DNA of 64,000 nucleotides from Rhodanobacter humi (GTDB taxonomy: Bacteria; Pseudomonadota; Gammaproteobacteria; Xanthomonadales; Rhodanobacteraceae), in NCBI RefSeq assembly GCF_041107455.1, contig NZ_JBGBPY010000001.1, positions 2,852,001 through 2,916,000 on the forward strand, given 5' to 3'. A program made the position numbers and the translations under genes. Every line of letters starts with the position of its first letter. The stretch's first letter is position 1. The notes under the pieces are model-generated. The model saw only the letters and a program-made list of their open reading frames with translations, was not told the DNA's origin and ran no database searches. This document shows, piece by piece, positions 27,524-36,778 of this stretch.

Positions 27524-28543
27524 ATGGATACCCGATATACACACATCGCGCGCCGCCGCGTGCGCGGGGCCGTCCGGCCCGTTGCCATCGCCATCATTGC
27601 CATCGTCGCCGCGCTTGCCGCCGCGGCATGGCTGCTGATCGTCCGCCCCTACCAGCAGCAGATGCAGCTGGACAACGGCGGCGTGCCCGCCGTGACAGCG
27701 GTCGGGAAGACGCCGGCCGAAGCCGCGCCCGCCAACGTGCAGGCGATGGACGTCAACCAGCTGCTGACCGAGGCCAGCAAGGCCCTGAAGGATCAACGCT
27801 ACCTGGCGCCGGCGGGCAACAACGCGTTCGAGTTCTACCTGCGCGTGCTGGCCAAGCAGCCGGGCAACCCGGTGGCGACCAGCGCCCTGCGCGAGACCTT
27901 CCCGTATGCCGCATCGGACGCCGAGCAGGCAGTCAACTCGCGCGACTTCAACGAGGCGCAGCGCCAGATCGACCTGCTGGCCAAGGCCGATCCGGCGAAC
28001 TACACGCTGACCATCCTGCGTTCCAAGCTCGATGCGCAGCGCAAGCTGGCCAGCCAGCAGCAACAGCAGGCGGAGGACCAACAGAAGGCGGCGCAACTCG
28101 CCGTGCAGAAGGCCGCCACCGAGAAGCAGGAAGCCGCGAAGCAGGCCGAACAGCAGCAGGCGCAGCTGGCCGCCGAGCAGGCCAAGGCGAAACAGCAGCA
28201 TACCGAGCAGCAGCAGACCGCAGCGCAGGAGACAGCGCAACCCGCTCCGACCGCGGTCGCCGCTGCCGAGAGCAGCGACGCGGTGCTGCTGAAGGGCGCG
28301 AACCCGAACTATCCCACTGCGGCCCTGCGCGCGGGCCAGAGCGGCTGGGTGGTGGTCGGTTTCACGGTCACGCCGGAGGGCCGCACCTCGGACGTGCACG
28401 TGGTCGATGCGCAGCCGCGCCATGTGTTCGATCGCGCCGCGATGGAGGCGGTGAGCCGCTACCGCTTCAAGCCGGCGACGCATGGTGGCACGGCGGTGGC
28501 GAGCACCAAGCAGCAGAAGATCGAGTTCAGCACCGGACGCTGA
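27524..28543 (+). CDS. TonB-like energy transducer with coiled-coil linker
   Basis: This is a 339-residue protein. One membrane helix (about 20-42) follows a short basic N-terminus. Residues 70-180 look like helical repeats, and residues 180-230 are a Gln/Ala/Lys-rich coiled coil. Residues 255-335 are a TonB C-terminal domain (PNYPTAALRAGQSGWVVVGF, VTPEGRTSDVHV, AMEAVSRYRFKPA). It probably spans from the inner membrane to contact an outer-membrane partner, but it lacks the proline-rich spacer of classical TonB and no exbB/exbD genes adjoin. It could instead serve a TonB-like structural role. Confidence 0.82.
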   Translation: MDTRYTHIARRRVRGAVRPVAIAIIAIVAALAAAAWLLIVRPYQQQMQLDNGGVPAVTAVGKTPAEAAPANVQAMDVNQLLTEASKALKDQRYLAPAGNNAFEFYLRVLAKQPGNPVATSALRETFPYAASDAEQAVNSRDFNEAQRQIDLLAKADPANYTLTILRSKLDAQRKLASQQQQQAEDQQKAAQLAVQKAATEKQEAAKQAEQQQAQLAAEQAKAKQQHTEQQQTAAQETAQPAPTAVAAAESSDAVLLKGANPNYPTAALRAGQSGWVVVGFTVTPEGRTSDVHVVDAQPRHVFDRAAMEAVSRYRFKPATHGGTAVASTKQQKIEFSTGR

Positions 28544-28563
28544 TCGACCCGCAGCTGATGCAG

Positions 28564-28600
28564 ACGAAGACGGCGCATGCATCGCATGCGCCGTCTTCGT
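28564..28600. terminator. Bidirectional terminator between convergent genes
   Basis: A perfect 17-bp stem, ACGAAGACGGCGCATGC with its complement and a 3-bp loop, lies between the plus-strand TonB-like gene and the minus-strand serine hydrolase. Confidence 0.8.
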
Positions 28601-28625
28601 GTTGGCCGGAGCGGTGACGACCGGT

Positions 28626-29927
28626 TCAGCGGTGGCGGCGCGATCGCGCCTTGCGCGCAGGTTTGGCCTTGGCCGGTGCCGCCTTGGCGGGTTCGGGACT
28701 TTCCACCCCGGCCCAGTCCAGGTGGGGCAGGCCGAGCAGACTGTCGAACACCATCGGCATCAGCCCGCTGGGCATCGCGCCGGCGGAGTTCCACAAGGTG
28801 ACCACGCCCGCGTGGTACTTCGGGAAGAAACCGATCATGGTGCGGTAACCGGCCACCGCGCCGGCGTGGAAGATCAGCGTTTCGCCGCCGTAGGTGTAGA
28901 CGCGCCAGCCCAGCGCGTAATGCGCGGCGCTGAGCCGCGCACGCCGCCACGGCGTGGCGCGCAGTTCGGTCGGCGTGTTCACGGCAGGCGCGTGCAACAC
29001 GTCGAGCAGGCTGGTGGGCAGCACGTCCTGGCGGCCACCCATCTGCGCGATCAGCCATTGCTCCATGTCGCGGATGCTGGCGTTGACGCCGGCGGCCGGC
29101 GCCACGCGGTAGTAGGTCTCGTTGGGCTGGAATGGAATCCAGCCGTGGTTCCGGCCGGGGCGGTGCGGGTGCGCCCAGCTCTTGCTGGATTCCAGCGCGG
29201 AGCGACCGTAGCTGGCGGTCTGCATGCCCAGCGGATGGAACAGCCGCTGGTCGACGAGGCGGTCGAAGAAGTTGCCGGTGCGCGCGAACAGCACGTCGCC
29301 GATCATGCTGAAGGCCACGTTCTGGTAGCCGTAGCACTGGCCTGCGGGGCAGGTGATGTCCACCTCGTCCAGCTTGCGCACCAGCTCCTGGTACGACTCG
29401 TCGCCTTCGAGCAGGTTGTCGTAGGTGTTGTGCGGCAGGCCCAGCCGCTGGCCGAGGATGTCGGCCACGGTGGCCTGGTCGGCGGACTGCATGTCCTTGA
29501 GCTTGAAGTAGGGCAGCACGTCGACCAGCTTCATGTCCCAGCGCAGCTTGCCGCTGTCCACCAGCAGGCCGGTGACCGCGGTGGCGAAGGCCTTGGAGAG
29601 CGAGGCCAGCCGGAATACGGTGGTGGGCGTCACCGGTGTCTGGCTGGCGGCGTCGGCGTAACCCAGGGTGTGCTCGAACACCACGTTGTCGTCGATCACC
29701 ACCGCCGTGGCGAGGCCGGCGGCACCATGGCGCGCGTCGAGTTCGTCCAGCCAGCGTTGGTAGTCGGCGAGCGTGGCCTTGACGCGTTCGGCCGGCAGTT
29801 CGGCCGTGGCGATGTGCGCGCTGGCTGGCGGCAGGTTGCCGCCGTCGTCGGCCGGCGCCGCGTGGAGGCCGGTGCAGGCCAGCGCGAGTGCGCAGGCAAG
29901 GGTGGGGCGCAGATGTCGATGCCGCAT
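28626..29927 (-). CDS. Exported serine hydrolase of the beta-lactamase/class C esterase family
   Basis: The 433-residue protein starts with a signal peptide (residues 1-23, cleavage near AHA-type LHAAPA). The penicillin-binding-fold motifs are all present: Ser109-x-x-Lys112 (SLSK), Tyr201-x-Asn203 (YQN) and His354-x-Gly356 (HAG, in place of KTG). HxG is typical of esterases and peptidases of this family rather than true lactamases. The last 20 residues are unusually rich in Lys, Ala and Arg. The location is the periplasm. Resistance to beta-lactams should not be assumed. Confidence 0.88.
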   Translation of the reverse strand: MRHRHLRPTLACALALACTGLHAAPADDGGNLPPASAHIATAELPAERVKATLADYQRWLDELDARHGAAGLATAVVIDDNVVFEHTLGYADAASQTPVTPTTVFRLASLSKAFATAVTGLLVDSGKLRWDMKLVDVLPYFKLKDMQSADQATVADILGQRLGLPHNTYDNLLEGDESYQELVRKLDEVDITCPAGQCYGYQNVAFSMIGDVLFARTGNFFDRLVDQRLFHPLGMQTASYGRSALESSKSWAHPHRPGRNHGWIPFQPNETYYRVAPAAGVNASIRDMEQWLIAQMGGRQDVLPTSLLDVLHAPAVNTPTELRATPWRRARLSAAHYALGWRVYTYGGETLIFHAGAVAGYRTMIGFFPKYHAGVVTLWNSAGAMPSGLMPMVFDSLLGLPHLDWAGVESPEPAKAAPAKAKPARKARSRRHR

Positions 29928-30184
29928 GTTCTTCGCAGATCGGGCCGGCGCGAATCGGCGCCGGTGGTGGAGGGCGTGCCGAGGGTGGGAGGCGTCGCCG
30001 GGGAAGTCGTCCTTCGATTCTCCGGCACTTTGCGCATGCCGACAACGTGCGCTGCCTTGAGGCCCATCGGGATCCGGCCAAGTGCGGCGATTCCGGCTGG
30101 CGGGTTTGGCGACACCGGGCGGGTTGCCGCGAACGCGTGCTAGCCTTTCCGCATCCTGGCTTGCCCCCGCTGCTGGATGTTCCC

Positions 30185-31492
30185 GTGAGCTCGATCCGTG
30201 CCGTTGCGACAGACGATGGCGCCAAGCCGCTGTGGTCTGCGCTGGCGTTCTTCTTCGTGATGACGTCGTACTACATCATCCGGCCGGTGCGCGACCAGTT
30301 GATCGGCGCGGTGGGATCGCAATCGCTGCCCTTGTTCTACGGCGCGGTGTTCGTGGCGATGCTGCTGCTGACGCCGCTGTTCGGCGCATTGGTGGCGCGG
30401 TTTCCGCGGCGGCTGCTGCTGGGCTGGAGCTACAGCTTCTTCATCGTCTCCCTGCTGGCCTTCGTGCCGGCGTTCGTGGCGCAGGATCGCATCGGTGCGC
30501 GCGAGTTGGGCGTGGTGTTCTTCGTCTGGGGCAGCGTGTTCAACCTGTTCGTGGTGTCGCTGTTCTGGAGCGTCATGGCCGACATCTTCAGCAGCGGCCG
30601 GGCGCGCCGGGTGTTCTCGCTGATCGCCATGGGTGGCATGGCCGGGGCGATCTTCGGCCCGCTGGTGACCAAGCTGCTGGTGCAGCTGATCGGCGTGGCG
30701 CCGCTGCTGCTGGTCTCGGCGCTGGCGCTGGGCGGCGCGTTGGCGCTGTTGCTGCACGTGTCCGCGCAGCACGAACTGGCGCGGCCGGGGCAGCGGGCCG
30801 GCGCGGCGATCGGCGGCTCGCTGTGGGCCGGCGCCAAGGAGGTGTGGACGCGGCCGTTCCTGCGCTACATGGCGCTCTTGATGCTGTTTGGCGACGGCAT
30901 CGGCACGCTGGCCTACGCACTGGTGGCCGACTACGCGAAGCTGCACTTCGCCGGCGCGGTGGCGCGCACTGCGTTCTACAACGATCTCGACCTCGCCACC
31001 AACACGCTCGGCGCGCTGCTGCAGCTCACGCTGACCCGCTGGCTGTTGATCCGCCGCGGCGCAGGCTGGGCGCTGGTGCTGCCCGCACTGGTGAACGTGG
31101 CGTTGCTGCTGATGGTGGCGATCGGCGGCCACGGTGCCGTGGTGATCTCCGGCTACGCCGTGTCGCTGCTGGCGATCATGATGGCGACCACGCGCGGCTT
31201 CGCCTACGGCATGACCAAGCCCGCAGTGGATGCGTTGTACACGCGGGTGCCGCGCGAGACGCGCTACAAGGGCAAGAACTTCGTGGAGACCGCGGTGTGG
31301 CGCTTCGGCGACCTGGCGGTGACCAGCGCGGTGAGCGGCCTGCGCATGCTGGGCGTGGGCGTCACCGGCTTGGCGCTTGCGGGCACCGGGGTGGCGGTGC
31401 TGGCGACCTGGGTGTCGCGCCGGGCGGGCTGGTCGCCCGACCTGGCGCCGGACGAACCGGCGACGCGGAGCAAGGCCACGGCATCGGCCTGA
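30185..31492 (+). CDS. MFS-like transporter, possible nucleotide/AAA-carrier type
   Basis: The product (435 aa from the GTG at 30185) is a polytopic inner-membrane protein with about twelve hydrophobic segments. The first helix reads FFVMTSYYIIRPVRDQL, a motif I associate with NTP/NDP-carrier-like members of the major facilitator fold in non-parasitic proteobacteria. Residues 380-400 include ETRYKGKNFVETAVWRFGD, another conserved piece of that group. The substrate is unknown. The start is uncertain: no ATG fits and the ribosome site is weak. The 257 bp before it are a divergent spacer in which I see no clear promoter. Confidence 0.8.
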   Translation: MSSIRAVATDDGAKPLWSALAFFFVMTSYYIIRPVRDQLIGAVGSQSLPLFYGAVFVAMLLLTPLFGALVARFPRRLLLGWSYSFFIVSLLAFVPAFVAQDRIGARELGVVFFVWGSVFNLFVVSLFWSVMADIFSSGRARRVFSLIAMGGMAGAIFGPLVTKLLVQLIGVAPLLLVSALALGGALALLLHVSAQHELARPGQRAGAAIGGSLWAGAKEVWTRPFLRYMALLMLFGDGIGTLAYALVADYAKLHFAGAVARTAFYNDLDLATNTLGALLQLTLTRWLLIRRGAGWALVLPALVNVALLLMVAIGGHGAVVISGYAVSLLAIMMATTRGFAYGMTKPAVDALYTRVPRETRYKGKNFVETAVWRFGDLAVTSAVSGLRMLGVGVTGLALAGTGVAVLATWVSRRAGWSPDLAPDEPATRSKATASA

Positions 31493-31527
31493 GCGTGCTT
31501 GCCGCTGCGCCGTCCCGCGGACGCGAT

Positions 31528-31956
31528 TCAGCCGGTGATGTAGCGTTCCAGATGCTCGATCTGCTCGGCCTGGGCGTCGATCACCGCCTTCACCAGGTCG
31601 CCGATCGAGATGACACCCACCACCTTGCCGCCTTCGAGCACCGGCAGGTGGCGCACGCGGCTGTCGGTGCACAGGCGCATGCAGTCGAGCACGTCGGTCT
31701 GCGGTCCCACGGTGAGCGGGTCGGCGCGCATGATGTCGGCCACCGCAGTCTGCGCCGAGGAGCGGCCCTGCAGGATCACCTTGCGCGCGTAGTCGCGCTC
31801 GGAAACCACGCCCACCAGCTGTTCGCCGCGCATCACCAGCAGGGCGCCGATGCGGTGTTCGGCCATCAGCTTGATCGCCTCCAGCACGGGGGCGCCCGGC
31901 GCGATGGTGTAGATGCTGCCACCCTTGCCTTCCAGCAGATGCCTGACCTGACGCAT
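31528..31956 (-). CDS. CBS-domain protein
   Basis: From the ATG at 31956 this is a 142-residue protein made of two CBS motifs: TIAPGAPVLEAIKLMAEHRIGALLVM with SERDYARKV, and DPLTVGPQTDVLDCM with RHLPVLEGGKVVGVISIGDLVKAVI. Stand-alone CBS pairs bind adenosyl ligands and regulate partner proteins. No partner can be assigned from the neighbours. The frame continues upstream of 31956 without CBS similarity. Confidence 0.9.
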   Translation of the reverse strand: MRQVRHLLEGKGGSIYTIAPGAPVLEAIKLMAEHRIGALLVMRGEQLVGVVSERDYARKVILQGRSSAQTAVADIMRADPLTVGPQTDVLDCMRLCTDSRVRHLPVLEGGKVVGVISIGDLVKAVIDAQAEQIEHLERYITG

Positions 31957-32050
31957 GTCCGGACTCCGGTTGAACCCGCGGATGGGGCGGAACCAGTCTA
32001 GCGCCGGCGCCAGCGGCGGGTGTAGCCGTGCCGTGAAGCGCCTTTTGAAA

Positions 32051-32171
32051 AGTGCGGCCAAGGATGGCCGCCCATTTGATTTTCGCGATCAGGGATGATC
32101 GCAGAAGTAGCCCAAAGTGCGGCCAGGGATGGCCGCCCGTTTGATTCTCGCGATCAAGGACGATCGCAAAG
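32051..32171. repeat. Two tandem copies of the double-hairpin repeat
   Basis: Copies begin at 32051 and 32116 (65-bp period) and match those at 27112-27294 in both palindromes, with GCGGCCAGGGATGGCCGC and GCGATC/GATCGC. The second copy ends 2 bp before the mtgA stop codon, so the element sits tightly against the gene end. Confidence 0.9.
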
Positions 32172-32172
32172 G

Positions 32173-32883
32173 TCACCGCCCCTCGATGTAGGACGGCCCG
32201 CCGAGTTGGCGCATCTGCCGCTCGATCCAGTCCGCACGGCGCAGCACGTAGGCGCTGGGGTGGTCGGCGTGCAGGCGCCGCGGGCTGGGCAGCACCGCGG
32301 CCAGCCGCGCGGCCTGCGTCGGCGTGAGACGCGCGGGCGGCATGTGGAAATAGATTTCGCTGGCCGCACCCACGCCGTAGATGCCGTCGCCCAGCTCGGC
32401 GATGTTCATGTACACCTCGAGGATGCGCCGCTTCGGCCAGGTCAGCTCGATCAGCACGGTGAAGTACGCCTCCAGTCCCTTGCGCACGAAGCTGCGGCCG
32501 TTCCACAGGAACAGGTTCTTCGCGGTCTGCTGGCTGATCGTGCTGGCGCCGCGCAGGCGCGCGCCGTCGTCGGCCGCGTCGATCGCTTCATGGATGGAGT
32601 CGAAGTCGAAGCCGTGATGGAACGGGAATTTCTGGTCCTCGCCGGCCACCATCGCCAGCGGCACCCACGGCGACACCCGCGACCACGGCACCCAGTGCTG
32701 GCGCAGGCGGAAGTCGTGCTCGCCGTGCAGCCAGGCGCCGACGTGCCGCTCCAGCATCACCGCCGAGGTCACCGGCGGCACGAAGCGCAGCACCAGCACC
32801 GCGAACCAGGTGAGCACAATCCAGGCCAGCGCGGCGAAAGCGATCCAGCGCAGCAGGCGACGAAAGGATGGGCGACGGAACAT
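32173..32883 (-). CDS. mtgA: Monofunctional biosynthetic peptidoglycan transglycosylase
   Basis: The 236-residue protein has one N-terminal membrane anchor (about 12-32) and a GT51 domain: catalytic Glu82 in VAGEDQKFPFHHGFD, then ASTISQQTAKNLFLW and KRRILEVYMNIAELGDGIYG. It polymerises lipid II into glycan strands in the periplasm and lacks a transpeptidase domain, as expected for MtgA. It is divergent from hslO. Confidence 0.95.
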   Translation of the reverse strand: MFRRPSFRRLLRWIAFAALAWIVLTWFAVLVLRFVPPVTSAVMLERHVGAWLHGEHDFRLRQHWVPWSRVSPWVPLAMVAGEDQKFPFHHGFDFDSIHEAIDAADDGARLRGASTISQQTAKNLFLWNGRSFVRKGLEAYFTVLIELTWPKRRILEVYMNIAELGDGIYGVGAASEIYFHMPPARLTPTQAARLAAVLPSPRRLHADHPSAYVLRRADWIERQMRQLGGPSYIEGR

Positions 32884-32980
32884 GGCGGACGGCTGGCGGA
32901 AATCCGCGGCAGTATAGAGGCGGCCATTGCGCGGGCGGGGTTCGCCCCCATCTGGCGACGATAATCTTGCGAGGTGATTC

Positions 32981-33877
32981 GTGGAAACCGTACTGGTCGA
33001 AGATGTGCTGCACCGCTTCCTGCTCGAACGCGCCGGCGTGCGTGGCGCGCTGGTGCGGCTGGGGCCGGCATGGCGCGAGGTGGCTGGCCGTGCCGACTAT
33101 CCCGGCGAGGTGCGCGAGCTGCTCGGCGAGGCGCTGGCGGCCAGCGCGCTGCTGACCGCCAACATCAAGCTCGATGGCGAGCTGTCGGTGCAGCTGAAGA
33201 GCACGGGTGCCCTGCGCCTGCTGTTCGCCGAATGCACCGACCAGGGGCGCCTGCGCGGCCTGGCGCGCTGGGAGCCGCCGCTGCCGCAGCCGTTGTCGCT
33301 CGAAGCGCTGCCGCAGGCGGTGATGGCGATCACCATCGGCAACGTGGAGCGCGGCCGGCGCTACCAGGGCCTGGTGGAGCTGCGCGCGGCGGACCTGGCC
33401 GGTGTGCTGGAAAACTATTTCGCCCAGTCCGAGCAGTTGCCCGCGCGGCTGGTGCTGGCCGCCGACGGCGAGCACGCGGTGGGCCTGATGCTGCAGAAGC
33501 TGCCCGACGAGGGCGGTCGCGCCGCGGCGCAGGACGAGGATGCGTGGACGCGGGTGATGCATCTCACCACCACGCTGGGCGCAGCCGAAATGCTGGCCAC
33601 GGCTCCAGAGCAGCTGCTGTACCGCCTGTACCACGAGGAATCCGTGCGCCTGTTTGAGCCGCGCCCGCTGGCGTTCGGCTGCAGCTGCAGCCGCGAGCGC
33701 GTGGCGGCGATGCTGCGCTCGCTGGGCCGCGACGAGGTGGAGGCGACGCTGGACGCGCAGGACGGCCAGATCGAGGTGAACTGCGAGTTCTGCGCGCAGC
33801 GCTACCAGTTCGACCGCGTCGACGCGGAGCACCTGTTGCGCGATGCCGGCGGGGCGGGCATCACCGGCACGGCGTAG
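32981..33877 (+). CDS. hslO: Redox-regulated chaperone Hsp33
   Basis: It starts at a GTG (32981) six bases after GAGG, giving 298 residues. The zinc and redox switch cysteines are Cys234-x-Cys236 and Cys268-x-x-Cys271. The N-terminal DVLHRFLLERAGVRGALVRL and the middle TANIKLDGELSVQLKS match Hsp33. Oxidation releases zinc and exposes the holdase surface. GATAAT at 32960-32965 may be its -10 box. The TAG stop lies in a palindrome shared with the next gene. Confidence 0.95.
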   Translation: METVLVEDVLHRFLLERAGVRGALVRLGPAWREVAGRADYPGEVRELLGEALAASALLTANIKLDGELSVQLKSTGALRLLFAECTDQGRLRGLARWEPPLPQPLSLEALPQAVMAITIGNVERGRRYQGLVELRAADLAGVLENYFAQSEQLPARLVLAADGEHAVGLMLQKLPDEGGRAAAQDEDAWTRVMHLTTTLGAAEMLATAPEQLLYRLYHEESVRLFEPRPLAFGCSCSRERVAAMLRSLGRDEVEATLDAQDGQIEVNCEFCAQRYQFDRVDAEHLLRDAGGAGITGTA

Positions 33878-33890
33878 GAGCGGCTCCTAC
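33874..33890. repeat. 17-bp palindrome containing the stop codons of two convergent genes
   Basis: GTAGGAGCGGCTCCTAC is a perfect dyad around one central G. It reads as the ends of the REP arms at 11283 and 20386 with the middle missing. It contains the TAG of hslO (33875-33877) and, on the other strand, the TAG of the GGDEF-EAL gene (33889-33887). Confidence 0.9.
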
Positions 33891-36778
33891 GGCAGCCGAT
33901 GCTCCGGGCGCAGCCAGTATTCGGCGGTCTGCGCCTGCGCGAACAGGAAGCCCTGGCCGTAGCGGCAACCCACGTCGAGCAGGGCCTGCCGCTGCGCGGC
34001 CTCCTCGATGCCCTCGGCGATCACCTGCATGCCCAGCGAGTCGGCCAGCACCTGGATCGCGCGGATCACCGCCGTGCCCTGGTCCTTGCGTTCGTCGCCG
34101 AGTTCGGTGACGAAGGAACGGTCGATCTTCAGCGTGTCGAACGGATACTGGTGCAGGTAGCTCAGCGAGGAGTAGCCGGTGCCGAAGTCGTCCAGCGCGA
34201 TGCCCACGCCCTGGTGGCGCAGGTTCTGCAGCATCTGCTTCACCTGGGTGGGATTGTCGAGCAGGGTGCGCTCGATCACCTCGATGCGGATGCTGGACGG
34301 CGGCACGCGATGCCGTTCCAGCAGCGCCAGCAGGCGGGTGTCAAAGTCGGCGTAGCGGAAATGCAGGCCGGAGACGTTGATGCTGATGGTGCCCTTGGTG
34401 CCGACCAGCTGCGTGGCCTGGGCGCAGGCCTGTTCGAAGATCATCCAGTCGATCGCTTCGGCGCAGCCGGTCTCCTCGGCGATCAGCAGGAAATCCTGTG
34501 GCAGCAGCAGGCCGCGCTCGGGGTGGTTCCAGCGCAGCAGCGCCTCGTAGCCGGCGACGCGGCCATCGGCCAGCGCGACGATCGGCTGGTAGAACGGCAC
34601 GAACTCGCGGCGGGTCAGCGCATGGCGCAGGTCGCTTTCCATGCGCAGCAGCGACAGCGCCTCGCGGCGCAGGCGGTCGTCGAACAGCGAGGCGCGATGG
34701 CGGCCGCCGTCCTTGGCGTGGTACATCGCCGAATCGGCGTCGCGCAGCAGCTCCTCGGGCTGGCGGTAGTGCACGCTGGCCATCGCGATGCCGATCGAGG
34801 CGGAGGTGAAGATCTCGCGTGCACCCAGCCGGAACGGTGTCTGCAGCTCGTTCAGCACGTGCTCGGCGATGCGCCGCGCGGCGTCGGCATCGGACACGTG
34901 CTCCAGCAGCACGGCGAACTCGTCGCCGCCGAGGCGCGCCACCACGTCGCGGGTCTTCAGGCAGGCGCGAATGCGGCCGCCGACCTGGAACAGCAGATCG
35001 TCGCCGACCAGGTGGCCGACCGAGTCGTTGATCACCTTGAAACGGTCGAGGTCGATGAACAGCACGGCGAATTGTTCTTCCGGATGCGCCTGGTAGCGCT
35101 GCATCGCCTGTTCCAGCCGCTGCAGCAGCAGGGTGCGGTTGGGCAACCCGGTGAGCGAATCGTGCAGGGTCTCGTATTTCAGCCGGCGCTCGATGCGTTC
35201 GCGCTCGGCGATCTGCTCGCGCAGGTCGCGGTTGGCCAGGCCCAGCGCGCGGGTGCGCTCCACCACGCGGCGTTCGAGGCTGGCGTAGGCCTGCTTCAGC
35301 GTGGCGTCGGCATGCTTGCGCTGCAGCGCGTTGGCGACGTGATAGCTGACGAAGGTGAGCAGCTCCTGGTCGCGTTCGGTATAGGTGTGTTCGGGCGAGT
35401 AGCTCTGCACCGCGAGCACGCCGCGCACCTGGTCGCCCCAGATCAGCGGCACGCCGAGCCAGCACACCGAGCGCGAACCGAAACGGGTGATCTCGCCGCT
35501 GGCGCACAGGCGGTCGATCGTCGCCGCGTCGGCCAGCAGCGGCCGGCCGGTGCGTTGCACGTATTCGGTGGCGCCGGTGCCGTGGCTGCGCGCCGGGCGG
35601 TCGCTGTCCACCTCGTCCACCGAGTAGGGGAAGGTGATCAGCTGGTTCTCCTCGTCGCCCAGCGCGATGTAGAAGTTGCGCGCGTACAGCAGGCCGCCGA
35701 TCACGCGATGCACGGCCGGATAGAAATCTTCCAGGCTGTCGGTGGTGCTGGCCAGTTCGGCGATGCGGAACAGCGCGGCCTGCAGCCGCTCGCCACGCTG
35801 GCGCTGCAGCACCTGCTGGCGCAGCACGCGGTTCGCCTCGCGCAGCGCGGTGGTGCGGTCAGCGACCCGGCGCTCCAGTTCCACGTGAGCGCTGCGCCGT
35901 TCGATCGCGGTTTGCACGTGCTGTGCCACGTAGCTCAGCAGGTCGAGGTCGTGCCGGGTGTAGTGCACGCTGCTGCGATAGCTCTGCACCACGATGCAGC
36001 CGACGACCTGGCCGGCGCGGAACAGCGGCACGCCGATGCAGTGTTCGCAGCGCGGGCCGTGCAGCTGGAATTGGCCGCCGAGTCCCTGCGCCAGCTCGTC
36101 GGCGGCGCCGAACAGCGGGCGCCCATGGCGCAGCAATGTCCAGGTGATGCCGTGCAGCAGTTCGTGCAGCGGGACGTTGCGCGCGGGAGGCGGCGGATCG
36201 CTGTCGAGGGTGTCGACGTAGTACGGGAAGCGCACGCTGTCGCCGGCCGGGTCGTACAGCGCGATGTAGAAGTTCTCCGCGTACATCAGGCTGCTGACGA
36301 TGGTGTGCAGCGAGCGCATCAGTGCGGGCATGTCGTGTTCGGCGCTGGCCTGCTCGGCGATCGCGTAAAGCGCGCGCTGCAGGCGCTCGGCCAGCGCCAG
36401 CCGCGAGATCGCCTCGTACAGGCGGCTGGATTCGGCCAGCTGGCGCAGGCGGGTGTCGGCGAGCCGGCCCAGCCAGGCCAGCTTTTCGCGCAGGGCCTCG
36501 GCCACCGGTTCGTCGCGGCTCAGCGTGAGTACGTGCTGGCGTTGGGTATCCTCCGCCAGATCGAAGCACCAGCCGGAAGCATGCGCGTCCCGGGTCTCCG
36601 GCGCCCGCCAGTGCAACTGGCCGGCGATCCCGAAGTCGGCCAGGATGCGTTCGCAGATTTCCAGCACGCTCGAACTGTCGTGGGCCTTCAGCAGTTGCTC
36701 GACCGCCGCAGGCACGCCCGCCGGATCGTCTGCCGGGGCGGGTACGGGCGTGGGGCGTGAGGTGGAAGCTGCAGTCAT
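33887..36778 (-). CDS. GAF-GAF-GGDEF-EAL cyclic-di-GMP enzyme
   Basis: The ATG at 36778 gives 963 residues. An N-terminal region (1-125) and two GAF domains (roughly 130-290 and 310-470) precede a coiled coil, a GGDEF domain with an intact GGDEF at 617-621, and an EAL domain with EAL at 745-747. Its DDFGTG and KIDRSF motifs are also intact. It should make and/or degrade c-di-GMP in the cytoplasm in response to a ligand of the GAF domains; there is no membrane segment. The I-site position reads KTRD and not RxxD, so product inhibition may be weak. The frame runs 84 residues further upstream without domain support. Confidence 0.92.
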   Translation of the reverse strand: MTAASTSRPTPVPAPADDPAGVPAAVEQLLKAHDSSSVLEICERILADFGIAGQLHWRAPETRDAHASGWCFDLAEDTQRQHVLTLSRDEPVAEALREKLAWLGRLADTRLRQLAESSRLYEAISRLALAERLQRALYAIAEQASAEHDMPALMRSLHTIVSSLMYAENFYIALYDPAGDSVRFPYYVDTLDSDPPPPARNVPLHELLHGITWTLLRHGRPLFGAADELAQGLGGQFQLHGPRCEHCIGVPLFRAGQVVGCIVVQSYRSSVHYTRHDLDLLSYVAQHVQTAIERRSAHVELERRVADRTTALREANRVLRQQVLQRQRGERLQAALFRIAELASTTDSLEDFYPAVHRVIGGLLYARNFYIALGDEENQLITFPYSVDEVDSDRPARSHGTGATEYVQRTGRPLLADAATIDRLCASGEITRFGSRSVCWLGVPLIWGDQVRGVLAVQSYSPEHTYTERDQELLTFVSYHVANALQRKHADATLKQAYASLERRVVERTRALGLANRDLREQIAERERIERRLKYETLHDSLTGLPNRTLLLQRLEQAMQRYQAHPEEQFAVLFIDLDRFKVINDSVGHLVGDDLLFQVGGRIRACLKTRDVVARLGGDEFAVLLEHVSDADAARRIAEHVLNELQTPFRLGAREIFTSASIGIAMASVHYRQPEELLRDADSAMYHAKDGGRHRASLFDDRLRREALSLLRMESDLRHALTRREFVPFYQPIVALADGRVAGYEALLRWNHPERGLLLPQDFLLIAEETGCAEAIDWMIFEQACAQATQLVGTKGTISINVSGLHFRYADFDTRLLALLERHRVPPSSIRIEVIERTLLDNPTQVKQMLQNLRHQGVGIALDDFGTGYSSLSYLHQYPFDTLKIDRSFVTELGDERKDQGTAVIRAIQVLADSLGMQVIAEGIEEAAQRQALLDVGCRYGQGFLFAQAQTAEYWLRPEHRLP

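Noticed and set aside
32051-32171. N-terminal extension of the CBS protein into the repeat
   Set aside because: The frame runs toward the repeat from 31956 to 32061, but CBS similarity begins right after the ATG at 31956.
30140-32506. A 788-codon minus-strand frame
   Set aside because: It covers the antisense of the transporter and repeats and has no domain structure. The CBS protein and mtgA explain the true minus-strand coding here.
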